From Clostridiales bacterium (GTDB lineage: Bacteria > Bacillota > Clostridia > Oscillospirales > Acutalibacteraceae): a stretch of DNA of 29,591 nt. The stretch covers positions 1-29,591 of the forward strand of contig DXXH01000020.1 in assembly GCA_019416395.1 (NCBI GenBank), read 5' to 3'. The notes beneath the pieces were generated by a model that saw only the letters and a program-made list of their open reading frames with translations, was not told the DNA's origin and searched no databases. This document shows, in pieces, positions 23,467-29,591 of this stretch. Every line of letters starts with the position of its first letter. Position 1 is the first letter of the stretch. Position numbers and translations under genes: made by a program.

Positions 23467-23495
23467 AAAAGAGCAGTGAATAGCTGCTCTTTTTT
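23467..23495 (+). terminator. Terminator after the aldo/keto reductase
   Basis: AAAAGAGCAG (23467-23476) pairs with CTGCTCTTTT (23484-23493), with a 7-nt loop and a run of T to 23495. Confidence 0.9.
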
Positions 23496-23604
23496 GCTTT
23501 TTGAATAGCTTATCATAATAGGGAGAGGGGGTATCTTTGACATTTCGGAAAATTACAAAAAATCTTATCGTGGGAAAAGCTCCAACTTTTTTGATAAAAA
23601 CCAG

Positions 23605-23634
23605 TTGACAAATACCCTATAGGGGTATTATACT
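23605..23634 (+). promoter_or_regulatory. Promoter of the csoR-copA operon
   Basis: TTGACA (23605-23610), 18-nt spacer, TATACT (23629-23634). The spacer is filled by a CsoR-type operator, giving direct repression of RNA polymerase binding when copper is low. Confidence 0.8.
23612..23628 (+). promoter_or_regulatory. CsoR operator, copy 1
   Basis: ATACCCTATAGGGGTAT is an inverted repeat of the TACCC...GGGGTA type recognised by copper-sensing CsoR. It lies between the -35 and -10 boxes. Confidence 0.8.
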
Positions 23635-23647
23635 ATCTCACAGAGAG

Positions 23648-23664
23648 ATACCCTGTAGGGGTAT
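23648..23664 (+). promoter_or_regulatory. CsoR operator, copy 2
   Basis: ATACCCTGTAGGGGTAT differs from copy 1 by a single base and starts 36 bp downstream of it. It sits near the expected transcription start and just ahead of the csoR ribosome binding site. Confidence 0.8.
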
Positions 23665-23682
23665 TTGAAAGGGGGAATTCTC

Positions 23683-24018
23683 GTGTCGGAGAAATCTCAA
23701 TTGTCAAAACAGTCAGGCGAACCCATGGAATGTTGTCAAAGACATAAAGCTACCCCGCGCGGGGAAAAAGAACTGCGTCAGCTTCAAAACCGTTTGAAGC
23801 GTATGATCGGTCAGCTCAACGGTATCTATAAGATGCTAGATGATAACCGGTATTGCGGGGATATACTCATTCAAGTAGCAGCTGTGGAGAGCGCTTTGCA
23901 GTCTTTTGGGTATTTGGTGCTTCAGGATCACTTGGAAACCTGTGTGGTAGAGGAAATTCAAAAAGGCAACACGCAGATTTTGGACGAGGCAGTAGAGCTG
24001 ATTAAGAAATTGAAGTAA
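23683..24018 (+). CDS. csoR: Copper-sensing transcriptional repressor CsoR
   Basis: An all-helical DUF156 repressor that releases DNA on binding Cu(I). The 111-residue product has the ligand set C58-x24-H83-x3-C87 ('RYCGDIL', 'QDHLETC'), the same spacing as characterised CsoR. The core is 'LQNRLKRMIGQLNGIYKMLDDNRYC'. GTG at 23683 is chosen as start because AAAGGGGG (23668-23675) lies 7 nt upstream; a TTG at 23665 would overlap operator 2 and the ribosome binding site. An N-terminal 'MECCQRH' adds two extra cysteines before the core. It precedes copA by 13 nt and very likely represses the operon, itself included. Confidence 0.93.
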   Translation: MSEKSQLSKQSGEPMECCQRHKATPRGEKELRQLQNRLKRMIGQLNGIYKMLDDNRYCGDILIQVAAVESALQSFGYLVLQDHLETCVVEEIQKGNTQILDEAVELIKKLK

Positions 24019-24031
24019 GGGGGCGCTTTTT

Positions 24032-26671
24032 GTGAAAACCGAAAAATACAATGTTACAGGTATGACTTGCGCCGCCTGCCAGGCGAACGTAACTCGGTGC
24101 GTTTCCAAATTAGAGGGTGTGGACGATGTCAACGTAAGTTTGCTGGCCAATCAGATGACCGTGTCTTACGATGAAAACCAGGTGGATCCCAAGACGATCA
24201 TTCAGGCAGTGGAAAAAATCGGCTATGGTGCTTCCACTTTGGAGTCCCAGACGCCTTCCCAGGCAAAGGGTGGATTCCGATCAGAATGGCAAACCCGGCA
24301 GGAACAAGCTTTAGAAAATCAAAAGCAGATGAAACATAGGCTGGTGTCTTCGATCATACTTCTGATTCCCTTGATGTACATCGCCATGGGACATATGCTG
24401 TTTTTACCGGTTCCTTGGTTTTTTCTTGGAGTAGAGAATTCCATGATCTCCGCCTTGGCCCAGCTGATTTTGACGGTTCCGGTGTTGTTTATCAACCGGC
24501 ACTTTTTCCAAACGGGCTTCAAAGCGCTTTGGCATCGGGCGCCCAATATGGATTCCCTCGTAGCTATTGGCTCTGGGGCATCGCTGGTATATGGTTTGTT
24601 TGCCATGTTCCGGTTGGCGTATGGGTTTGGCCATGGGGATATGACAGTGGTCCACGAATACGCCCATGCGTTGTATTTTGAGTCTTCCGCCATGATCCTA
24701 ACGCTGGTGACTGTTGGAAAGTACTTGGAAGCGAAGTCCAAGTCGAAAACATCGGACGCTTTGGGAAAACTGGTGGACTTGGCTCCCAAAACAGCCGTAG
24801 TACTCCGGGAAGGCGTGGAACAAACCATTCCGGCGGAACAAGTGGTGGCTGGGGATGTGGTGGTGATCCGTCCTGGAGAAGGGATCCCTGTGGACGGTGT
24901 TGTCACAGATGGATATGGGTATGTGGACCAAGCTGCCATTACCGGAGAAAGCATTCCGGTGGAAAAGAAGCCGGGAGATTCGGTGATTTCCGCAACGATC
25001 AATAAAAATGGAACGTTTCACTTCCGCGCGTCCAAGGTGGGAGAGGACACCACCTTGTCCCAGATTATCCGCCTGGTAGATGAGGCGAGCAATTCAAAAG
25101 CGCCCATTGCCCGGTTAGCGGATAAGGTAAGCGGTGTGTTTGTGCCTGTGGTGATTGTGATCGCTGTTCTCACCGCAGTTGTTTGGCTGATTGCCGGCAT
25201 GGGATTTGAGTTCGCCCTGTCCAATGCAATTTCCGTTCTGGTGATTTCCTGCCCCTGTGCCCTGGGATTGGCGACGCCAGTGGCGATTATGGTCGGCACG
25301 GGTAAAGCGGCTGAAATGGGGATATTGATCAAGTCGGCGGAGAGCTTGGAGAATCTCCACAATGTAGATACGATTGTTTTGGATAAGACAGGAACCATTA
25401 CCTCAGGACACCCTTCTGTAACAGATGTTGTGCTGGTGGGTTCCACTGTGACGGAAAAACAGTTTTTGGCGGAAGCAGCTGGAGCAGAGCGGGGAAGTGA
25501 GCACCCTTTGGCCCAAGCTGTTGTTGAGTATGCGGAGCAAGCAGGACTGGAGCTGCCAAAAGCAGAGAGTTTTCAGGCGGTTGCTGGCCGTGGAATTACA
25601 GCGGTTGTGAATAAAAAACACTATTTAGCAGGCAACTTGTCATACTTGCAGGAACAAGGCCTGCTGTCTGGATCCGCGGAGTTGAAGATCGCAGAAGATC
25701 TGGTAAACCGTCTGGCCCAAGAAGGGAAAACGCCCCTTTTGTTTGCTTGTGACGGGGTGTTAACCGGGGTGATCGCTGTAGCAGATACGATCCGGGAAAC
25801 CAGCAGGACGGCGATCCAGCAGTTCCGAGAAATGGGACTCCATGTGGTTATGCTTACCGGGGATAACAGGGTTACTGCCGAAGCCATTCGAAAGGAACTG
25901 GCAATTGAGAAAGCTGTGTCCGATGTACTTCCCACCGAAAAGGAATCCCATATCCGGCAGTTACAGGCGGAAGGACATAAAGTGGCCATGGTGGGTGATG
26001 GTATCAACGACGCTCCCGCCTTGACCCGGGCGGATATTGGAATCGCCATTGGGGCTGGTACGGATATTGCTATAGAATCCGCCGACGTGGTCTTAATGAA
26101 GGATTCTTTGCACGATGTGGTGGCGGCAATTCAGCTCAGCCGGGCTGTGGTGCGGAATATCCACATGAACCTATTTTGGGCGTTCTTTTACAACGTGTTG
26201 GGGATTCCGCTGGCAGCAGGAGCTCTGTTCCCGGCATTTGCTCTGCGGCTGAGCCCGATGATTGGTTCTGCAGCCATGAGCCTAAGCTCTGTGTGCGTGG
26301 TGACAAATGCCCTGCGGCTGCGCTTTTTCAAAGTGAAGGACGCTTTACAAAAGACAGAAGTTCCTCTTGTTCAAGAGGCTTCTCATAAACAGATTCATCA
26401 ATCCGAAATTGTAACGGTTCCTGAGGAACCAGGCAAAGAGAAAGGAAGCAACGACATGAAGAAAGTATTGATTGTAGACGGTATGATGTGCGCTCATTGC
26501 CAAATGCACGTGCAGAAAGCATTGGCGGGAGGAGATGGAGGGACGGAAGCGACGGGGGGTTTGGAAAGCAAAAAAGCCACTGTGACCTTGGCAAAGGATG
26601 TGGACGATCAAGTTTTGATGGACGCTGTTACTGAAGCGGGATACACACCGGTAAGCTGTTTCGCAGTTTGA
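24032..26671 (+). CDS. copA: Copper-exporting P1B-type ATPase with N- and C-terminal HMA domains
   Basis: Pumps Cu(I) out of the cell. The 879 residues begin with an HMA domain ('VTGMTCAACQANV', residues 1-70). The core contains 'TGES', the CPC motif of the metal channel in 'VISCPCALGLATPV' (Cys407-Cys409), the phosphorylated Asp451 in 'DKTGT', 'SEHPLAQ' (His491-Pro492) and 'GDGINDAPAL'. Eight membrane helices are expected. After the last helix and a ~45-residue polar linker comes a second HMA-like domain (809-879, 'DGMMCAHCQMHV'), normally a separate CopZ chaperone. The C-terminal domain has its own Shine-Dalgarno and ATG in frame. Translation begins 13 nt after csoR with GGGGGCG upstream, at GTG 24032. 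Confidence 0.95.
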   Translation: MKTEKYNVTGMTCAACQANVTRCVSKLEGVDDVNVSLLANQMTVSYDENQVDPKTIIQAVEKIGYGASTLESQTPSQAKGGFRSEWQTRQEQALENQKQMKHRLVSSIILLIPLMYIAMGHMLFLPVPWFFLGVENSMISALAQLILTVPVLFINRHFFQTGFKALWHRAPNMDSLVAIGSGASLVYGLFAMFRLAYGFGHGDMTVVHEYAHALYFESSAMILTLVTVGKYLEAKSKSKTSDALGKLVDLAPKTAVVLREGVEQTIPAEQVVAGDVVVIRPGEGIPVDGVVTDGYGYVDQAAITGESIPVEKKPGDSVISATINKNGTFHFRASKVGEDTTLSQIIRLVDEASNSKAPIARLADKVSGVFVPVVIVIAVLTAVVWLIAGMGFEFALSNAISVLVISCPCALGLATPVAIMVGTGKAAEMGILIKSAESLENLHNVDTIVLDKTGTITSGHPSVTDVVLVGSTVTEKQFLAEAAGAERGSEHPLAQAVVEYAEQAGLELPKAESFQAVAGRGITAVVNKKHYLAGNLSYLQEQGLLSGSAELKIAEDLVNRLAQEGKTPLLFACDGVLTGVIAVADTIRETSRTAIQQFREMGLHVVMLTGDNRVTAEAIRKELAIEKAVSDVLPTEKESHIRQLQAEGHKVAMVGDGINDAPALTRADIGIAIGAGTDIAIESADVVLMKDSLHDVVAAIQLSRAVVRNIHMNLFWAFFYNVLGIPLAAGALFPAFALRLSPMIGSAAMSLSSVCVVTNALRLRFFKVKDALQKTEVPLVQEASHKQIHQSEIVTVPEEPGKEKGSNDMKKVLIVDGMMCAHCQMHVQKALAGGDGGTEATGGLESKKATVTLAKDVDDQVLMDAVTEAGYTPVSCFAV
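26456..26671 (+). CDS. Possible free CopZ-like chaperone from an internal start in copA
   Basis: In frame within copA, ATG 26456 is preceded by AAAGGA (26441-26446) with a 9-nt gap, so a 71-residue CopZ-like protein could be made separately. It begins MKKVLIVDGMMCAHC, exactly as a stand-alone CopZ would, with the Cu-binding C-x2-C. It could deliver Cu(I) to CopA. The middle segment is unusually Gly-rich where CopZ proteins have Val. Whether the internal start is used is inference. Confidence 0.45.
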   Translation: MKKVLIVDGMMCAHCQMHVQKALAGGDGGTEATGGLESKKATVTLAKDVDDQVLMDAVTEAGYTPVSCFAV

Positions 26672-26679
26672 CAGATGTC

Positions 26680-26708
26680 TTGACGTCATTTCGAAAAAAC
26701 GGTATAAT
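26680..26708 (+). promoter_or_regulatory. Sigma-A promoter of tgt
   Basis: TTGACG (26680-26685), 17-nt spacer, TATAAT (26703-26708). This is near-consensus, just after the copA stop codon; transcription should begin at about 26715. Confidence 0.85.
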
Positions 26709-26711
26709 AAT

Positions 26712-26780
26712 GCGGAAAGGGCGATATGCCCACCGCTAAAAGCGCGGTGTTGAGGCTTTCTCAGCACCGCATTTTTTTGG
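26712..26780 (+). promoter_or_regulatory. Candidate transcription attenuator in the tgt leader
   Basis: The short leader holds a GGGC/GCCC hairpin (26719-26722 with 26728-26731, loop GATAT). The sequence CACCGC occurs twice, at 26731-26736 and 26765-26770, and both copies can pair with GCGGTG at 26744-26749. Pairing with the second makes a terminator, pairing with the first an antiterminator. An outer GCGG/CCGC stem (26712-26715 with 26733-26736) would block the antiterminator if the transcript includes it. The ligand is unknown; it does not match the preQ1-I core as I remember it. Confidence 0.5.
26744..26778 (+). terminator. Intrinsic terminator between the tgt promoter and tgt
   Basis: GCGGTGTTGAG (26744-26754) pairs with CTCAGCACCGC (26760-26770), with one wobble and a GCTTT loop; A and seven Ts follow. 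It can end copA transcripts and also attenuate the tgt promoter. Confidence 0.88.
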
Positions 26781-26807
26781 AATGACACGATAAAAAGGAG
26801 TAGATCC

Positions 26808-27938
26808 ATGTACCGACTAATCAAGCAAGAAGGCACGGCCCGCCGGGGAGAATTCGAAACAGTCCACGGCACAGTGCAGACGCCGGCCTTTATGAATGTC
26901 GCCACTGCGGGAGCCATTAAGGGGGCGGTTTCTGCCTATGATTTGGCGGACCTTCACTGTCAGGTGCAACTGTGCAACACCTACCATCTTCATCTGCGCC
27001 CGGGAGACGAAACGGTAAAAAAATTGGGCGGTATCCGCAAGTTTACTGGGTGGAATGGCCCGGTGCTGACGGATAGCGGTGGGTTTCAGGTGTTCTCTTT
27101 GGCCAAACTGAGAAATATCAAAGAAGAAGGCGTCACATTTGCCTCTCATATTGACGGTCACCGGATTTTTATGGGGCCGGAAGAAAGCATGCGGATCCAG
27201 TCCAATCTGGGTTCCACCATTGCGATGGCGTTTGATGAGTGCGTGGAAAATCCTGCAACTTATGAGTACGCGAAAGCGTCCTGCGAACGCACGGCTCGCT
27301 GGGCGGAGCGTTGTAAAAACGAGATGGCCCGATTGAACAGCTTAGAGGATACTTTAAATCCTCACCAACTTTTGTTTGGGATCAACCAAGGGTGTACCTT
27401 TGAAGATTTGCGGGTAGACCATATGAAGAGGGTCGCCGAGCTGGATTTAGACGGTTATGCCATCGGTGGTTTGGCAGTGGGGGAACCTACCGAGGAAATG
27501 TACCGGATTATTGAGGCGGTAGAACCCCATATGCCCAAAGATAAAATCCGCTACCTGATGGGGGTAGGCACACCTGCCAACATTTTGGAAGCGGTCTACA
27601 GAGGCGTAGATTTGTTTGACTGCGTCATGCCCAGCCGGAATGCTCGCCATGGTCACGCATTTACATCGGAAGGCTGCCGCAATCTTCACAATGCCAAATA
27701 TGAACTGGACGAAAAGCCTCTCGATGAGAATTGTCAATGCCCTGTGTGCCAAAAGTTTACCAGGGCCTACATTCATCATTTATTCAAGGCGGGCGAAATG
27801 CTTGCCATGCGGCTAACGGTGATGCACAATCTGTATTTTTACAATCATTTGATGGAACAGATTCGAGATGCGCTGGACGCGGGCTGCTACGAGCAGTTCT
27901 ATCGGGAACGTGTGGGGATTCTGGGAAAACGAATCTAA
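26808..27938 (+). CDS. tgt: tRNA-guanine transglycosylase
   Basis: Exchanges guanine 34 of Asp, Asn, His and Tyr tRNAs for preQ1 in queuosine synthesis. The 376-residue product, of standard length, has 'VLTDSGGFQVFSL' (Asp89, general base), 'GVDLFDCVMPSRNARHG' (Asp271, nucleophile) and the zinc site Cys309, Cys311, Cys314 and His340 ('CQCPVCQKF...VMHNLYF'). AAAAAGGAG lies 7 nt before the ATG at 26808. It has its own promoter and a terminator-bearing leader. yajC follows, an order seen in many bacteria (tgt-yajC). Confidence 0.97.
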   Translation: MYRLIKQEGTARRGEFETVHGTVQTPAFMNVATAGAIKGAVSAYDLADLHCQVQLCNTYHLHLRPGDETVKKLGGIRKFTGWNGPVLTDSGGFQVFSLAKLRNIKEEGVTFASHIDGHRIFMGPEESMRIQSNLGSTIAMAFDECVENPATYEYAKASCERTARWAERCKNEMARLNSLEDTLNPHQLLFGINQGCTFEDLRVDHMKRVAELDLDGYAIGGLAVGEPTEEMYRIIEAVEPHMPKDKIRYLMGVGTPANILEAVYRGVDLFDCVMPSRNARHGHAFTSEGCRNLHNAKYELDEKPLDENCQCPVCQKFTRAYIHHLFKAGEMLAMRLTVMHNLYFYNHLMEQIRDALDAGCYEQFYRERVGILGKRI

Positions 27939-27963
27939 ATGCGAAAAACTTTCCATGATTTGC

Positions 27964-27992
27964 TTGCATGTTTGGCTGGTTCTTGTTATAAT
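27964..27992 (+). promoter_or_regulatory. Promoter of yajC
   Basis: TTGCAT (27964-27969), 17-nt spacer, TATAAT (27987-27992), with TG one base before the -10, an extended -10 form. Confidence 0.75.
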
Positions 27993-28023
27993 CTAAGCAT
28001 TAACTCGGAGGTGCATTTATAAA

Positions 28024-28362
28024 ATGAATCATTTGATGGCTCTTGATACGACTGCGACCGCCCAGGGCGGCGGCATGAGCATGATTATTATGCTGCTGGT
28101 TTACGCTGTCTTTATTGTGGCGCTGTATTTTATCTTCTTCCGGCCCCAGAGCAAAAAGAAGAAGAAAGAAGCTGAAATGCGTAAGAATGCCCAGGTGGGT
28201 GACGAGATTACCACCATTGGCGGTGTCTGTGGCCGTATTGTAGCGGTGAAAGATGAAACGGACTCGATTATTATTGAAACTGGCAGTGATAAATCCAAGC
28301 TTCGGGTAAAGCGTTGGGCAATTGGCAGCGTGGATACCGTCCATGAAGACGACCAAGCCTAA
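28024..28362 (+). CDS. yajC: Preprotein translocase subunit YajC
   Basis: An accessory subunit of the Sec membrane complex with SecD/SecF. The 112 residues hold a short N-terminal part, one membrane helix (about 17-38, 'MIIMLLVYAVFIVALYFIFF'), the conserved 'RPQSKKKKK' basic stretch and 'VGDEITTIGGVCGRIVAV', the family signature. GGAGGTG stands 10 nt before the ATG at 28024. secDF do not follow here; a terminator closes the gene. Confidence 0.95.
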   Translation: MNHLMALDTTATAQGGGMSMIIMLLVYAVFIVALYFIFFRPQSKKKKKEAEMRKNAQVGDEITTIGGVCGRIVAVKDETDSIIIETGSDKSKLRVKRWAIGSVDTVHEDDQA

Positions 28363-28383
28363 AGGGATTCATACAGTAAACGA

Positions 28384-28412
28384 GAAGAGGTTTTTAAACC
28401 TCTTCTTTTTTT
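28384..28412 (+). terminator. Terminator after yajC
   Basis: GAAGAGGTTT (28384-28393) and AAACCTCTTC (28396-28405) make the stem, followed by seven Ts. Confidence 0.92.
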
Positions 28413-28472
28413 GTCCTAAAATTCCTGAGAGCATCATATGCTGGAATAAAACCGTATAGGGGAGAGGTACTC

Positions 28473-28853
28473 ATGAAAAAAGTAAAAGGATTTCTCTTAT
28501 CCCTTGGAGTGACAATCGCTGTAGCGGCAATTCTTCTTGGAATGGTTTCCTTGGTCGTTTCCAAAACGGGAAATTTACCCCAAGGTTCCATGCTTGCAGT
28601 GTTGGTTACAGTGATTGTTTGCGCCGCTGTTTTTTTAGGTGGATTGGCAGCGTCTCTTTTTACCAAGGAAAAAGGAGTGCTATTCGGTGGCGCCTGTGGT
28701 TTATTTTTTGTGTGCTGTATAGCTTTGGTTTCCCTTGCTGTATTTGAGGCTTCCTTTAGTGTTGGGGGCGGGGCTAGACTTGCGGCGATTTTCCTCAGCG
28801 GCTGTATCGGAGGTATCTTAGGAGTGAACCGGAAAAGGAAAGTAAAATTTTAA
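28473..28853 (+). CDS. TIGR04086/YrzE family membrane protein
   Basis: The 126-residue hydrophobic protein has four predicted membrane helices: about 6-28, 41-62, 68-90 and 99-119, with short basic loops and a 'NRKRKVKF' end. Layout and motifs ('KGFLLSLGVTIAVAAILLGMVSL', 'ASLFTKEKGVLFGGACG', 'SGCIGGILGVNRK') match the TIGR04086/YrzE family of Firmicutes, often found next to yajC. Its function is unknown. GGGGAGAGG precedes the ATG. It sits alone between two terminators, so it has its own transcript, though I see no confident promoter in the 60 nt ahead of it. Confidence 0.88.
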   Translation: MKKVKGFLLSLGVTIAVAAILLGMVSLVVSKTGNLPQGSMLAVLVTVIVCAAVFLGGLAASLFTKEKGVLFGGACGLFFVCCIALVSLAVFEASFSVGGGARLAAIFLSGCIGGILGVNRKRKVKF

Positions 28854-28868
28854 TCAGAGCCAGAAGAG

Positions 28869-28900
28869 AAAATACACATGGTCTACCCATGTGTATTTTT
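28869..28900 (+). terminator. Terminator after the YrzE-type gene
   Basis: AAAATACACATGG (28869-28881) pairs with CCATGTGTATTTT (28887-28899), a 13-bp stem with a 5-nt loop and a T-rich tail. It is near-symmetric and may work in both directions. Confidence 0.9.
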
Positions 28901-29459
28901 ATTCACACCAGATCTTGTGGAAAGAACATAACTTATCAAGCCGAATATACATTGGTTTACATAATAAAAAATACATAAAATAAGCCGGTTGAAATAAAAC
29001 CGGAAAAATATTCTCTTTTTTGCTTGCAAAATTTCGCAAGTTGTATTATAGTATATATTCACAGGGAGAAAATCGCCTTTTCCACTGCTCTTGTTGAAAA
29101 GATGGTGGAAAAGTGAAGTGCAAAAATGCCCCAAATGGGCATAAAACCTGGAAAAGAAGATTTCCTTTGATCGCAAGATATGGCTGTTTTTCAGGAGTTG
29201 TAGCCGTATATTTTGCGGTTTTCGGTCCCAAAACAGCGGGTAATTTCCAGAAAAACACCCAGTTTTGGCCCCATAATTTTTGGGCGTGCATATGCAGCTT
29301 CCTTTCCAGACTGGTTTCAAGAAAAAGAAAACTGAGGTTACCTGTAATTTTTGTTTGTCTATTCATTTCGGATTGTAACAGCGCATACCCAAGCTTTTTC
29401 TTTCATATCTATGGACAAAGATTGTTTGATCCACTTGGTAAGAGAGGAAGTGCTTGATT
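28901..29459 (+). other. 559-nt region without a convincing gene; hairpins and a promoter-like site
   Basis: Composition shifts to AT-rich and no frame looks like a known protein. A frame on + (29113-29457) and two overlapping - frames are open, but they lack good ribosome sites and have unlikely composition. Hairpins: CTTTTCCAC/GTGGAAAAG (29077-29085 with 29105-29113), ATGCCC/GGGCAT (29126-29131 with 29137-29142) and a nested pair CCAAAAC..GGGT with ACCC..GTTTTGG (29228-29268). TGCATATGCA near 29287 is palindromic. It may be a structured leader of the next gene, an ncRNA, or a dispersed intergenic repeat. Confidence 0.4.
29024..29052 (+). promoter_or_regulatory. Promoter-like site in the 3' intergenic region
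   Basis: TTGCAA (29024-29029), 17-nt spacer, TATAGT (29047-29052); an alternative is TTGCTT (29020-29025), 18-nt spacer, TATTAT (29044-29049). The -35 box lies inside an 18-bp near-palindrome, CTTGCAAAATTTCGCAAG (29023-29040, one mismatched pair), a possible operator. Confidence 0.5.
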
Positions 29460-29591
29460 GTGAGAAAAGCTCTGGGAAGGGATTCTAAACCTGCTTTTGA
29501 AGGTGAGAACGGTTCGTTTTGGAGTCGTTTTTCCAATCGGAAAGCTTTTGTGTTGCTGTTCTCTACGCTACTTTTGGGCGTGGCCGCAGGC
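29460..29591 (+). CDS. Unknown protein with N-terminal membrane/signal segment (3' partial)
   Basis: Open to the window end; 44 codons are visible. The start is GTG at 29460 (or TTG at 29454), after AGAGAGGAAG (29441-29450). A polar, partly basic N-terminus of about 28 residues ('RKALGRDSKPAFEGENGSF') is followed by a hydrophobic run 'AFVLLFSTLLLGVAAG', which is a type II anchor or an uncleaved signal with an N-terminal cytoplasmic tail. The family cannot be told from this fragment. The preceding 559-nt region may be its leader. Confidence 0.7.
   Translation, partial: MRKALGRDSKPAFEGENGSFWSRFSNRKAFVLLFSTLLLGVAAG

Noticed and set aside
26710..26739. 9-residue leader peptide frame before the tgt terminator
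   Set aside because: Its ATG starts only two bases after the -10 box, upstream of the expected transcription start, so it would not be on the RNA.
26712..26745. preQ1-I riboswitch before tgt
   Set aside because: The loop contains a GGGC/GCCC hairpin and the A-rich tail does not pair back in the H-type pseudoknot pattern, so the core consensus is not met.
29113..29457. 114-residue + frame in the 3' intergenic region
   Set aside because: It is aromatic- and Lys-rich without motifs or a good ribosome binding site, overlaps predicted hairpins, and equally open frames exist on the other strand.

Overview
The window reads as chromosomal DNA from an endospore-forming, anaerobic Firmicute of the class Clostridia, probably the Oscillospirales / Ruminococcaceae-like branch. 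The reasons are: several sporulation genes (gerW, spoVM, a sipL-like gene, spoIVA, a spoIVFB-like gene), the Firmicute-type housekeeping order yicC-remA-gmk-rpoZ-priA-def-fmt-rsmB-rlmN-prpC-prkC-rsgA-thiN-spoVM, a ferredoxin-tailed aldo/keto reductase, strong Shine-Dalgarno sites, and almost every gene on one strand. The genus is inference; no rRNA is present.

Layout. 1-2.8 kb: the 3' part of gerW, a D-Ala-D-Ala carboxypeptidase, an RluB-type pseudouridine synthase and a small GNAT-like protein. 2.8-16 kb: a tightly packed, mostly overlapping housekeeping operon. It covers RNA turnover (yicC), the DNA-binding regulator remA, nucleotide and transcription functions (gmk, rpoZ), replication restart (priA), protein start processing (def, fmt), rRNA methylation (rsmB, rlmN), the PP2C phosphatase / PASTA kinase pair (prpC, prkC), a ribosome assembly GTPase (rsgA) and thiamine pyrophosphokinase (thiN). 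coaBC and rpe, which sit in this cluster in Bacillus subtilis, are absent.

15.6-20.1 kb: the most interesting part, a compact mother-cell sporulation block. A sigma-E-like promoter precedes an undescribed cysteine-rich 62-residue membrane protein that is ATGA-coupled to a 29-residue SpoVM, then a strong terminator. A second sigma-E-like promoter with the same 13-nt spacing precedes sipL-like, spoIVA, a short SpoIVFA-like membrane protein and a SpoIVFB-like M50 protease, closed by another terminator. Known functions of the families place these at the forespore outer membrane: SpoVM and SpoIVA make the coat basement layer, SipL binds SpoIVA, and SpoIVFB-type proteases act in late mother-cell sigma activation.

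20.1-23.5 kb: accessory genes, namely a conserved small protein coupled to a secreted DNA/RNA nuclease, a cyclophilin-like lipoprotein, and an aldo/keto reductase whose promoter has a 19-nt spacer holding a perfect palindrome (MerR/NmlR-type operator). 23.5-26.7 kb: a copper efflux operon, csoR-copA, with two CsoR-type operator copies. The P-type ATPase carries a C-terminal CopZ-like domain that has its own internal ribosome binding site. 26.7-28.9 kb: tgt behind a strong promoter and a terminator/antiterminator leader, then yajC and a YrzE-type membrane protein. 28.9-29.46 kb holds no convincing gene but shows a promoter-like site and several hairpins. The window ends inside a new CDS with an N-terminal membrane or signal segment.
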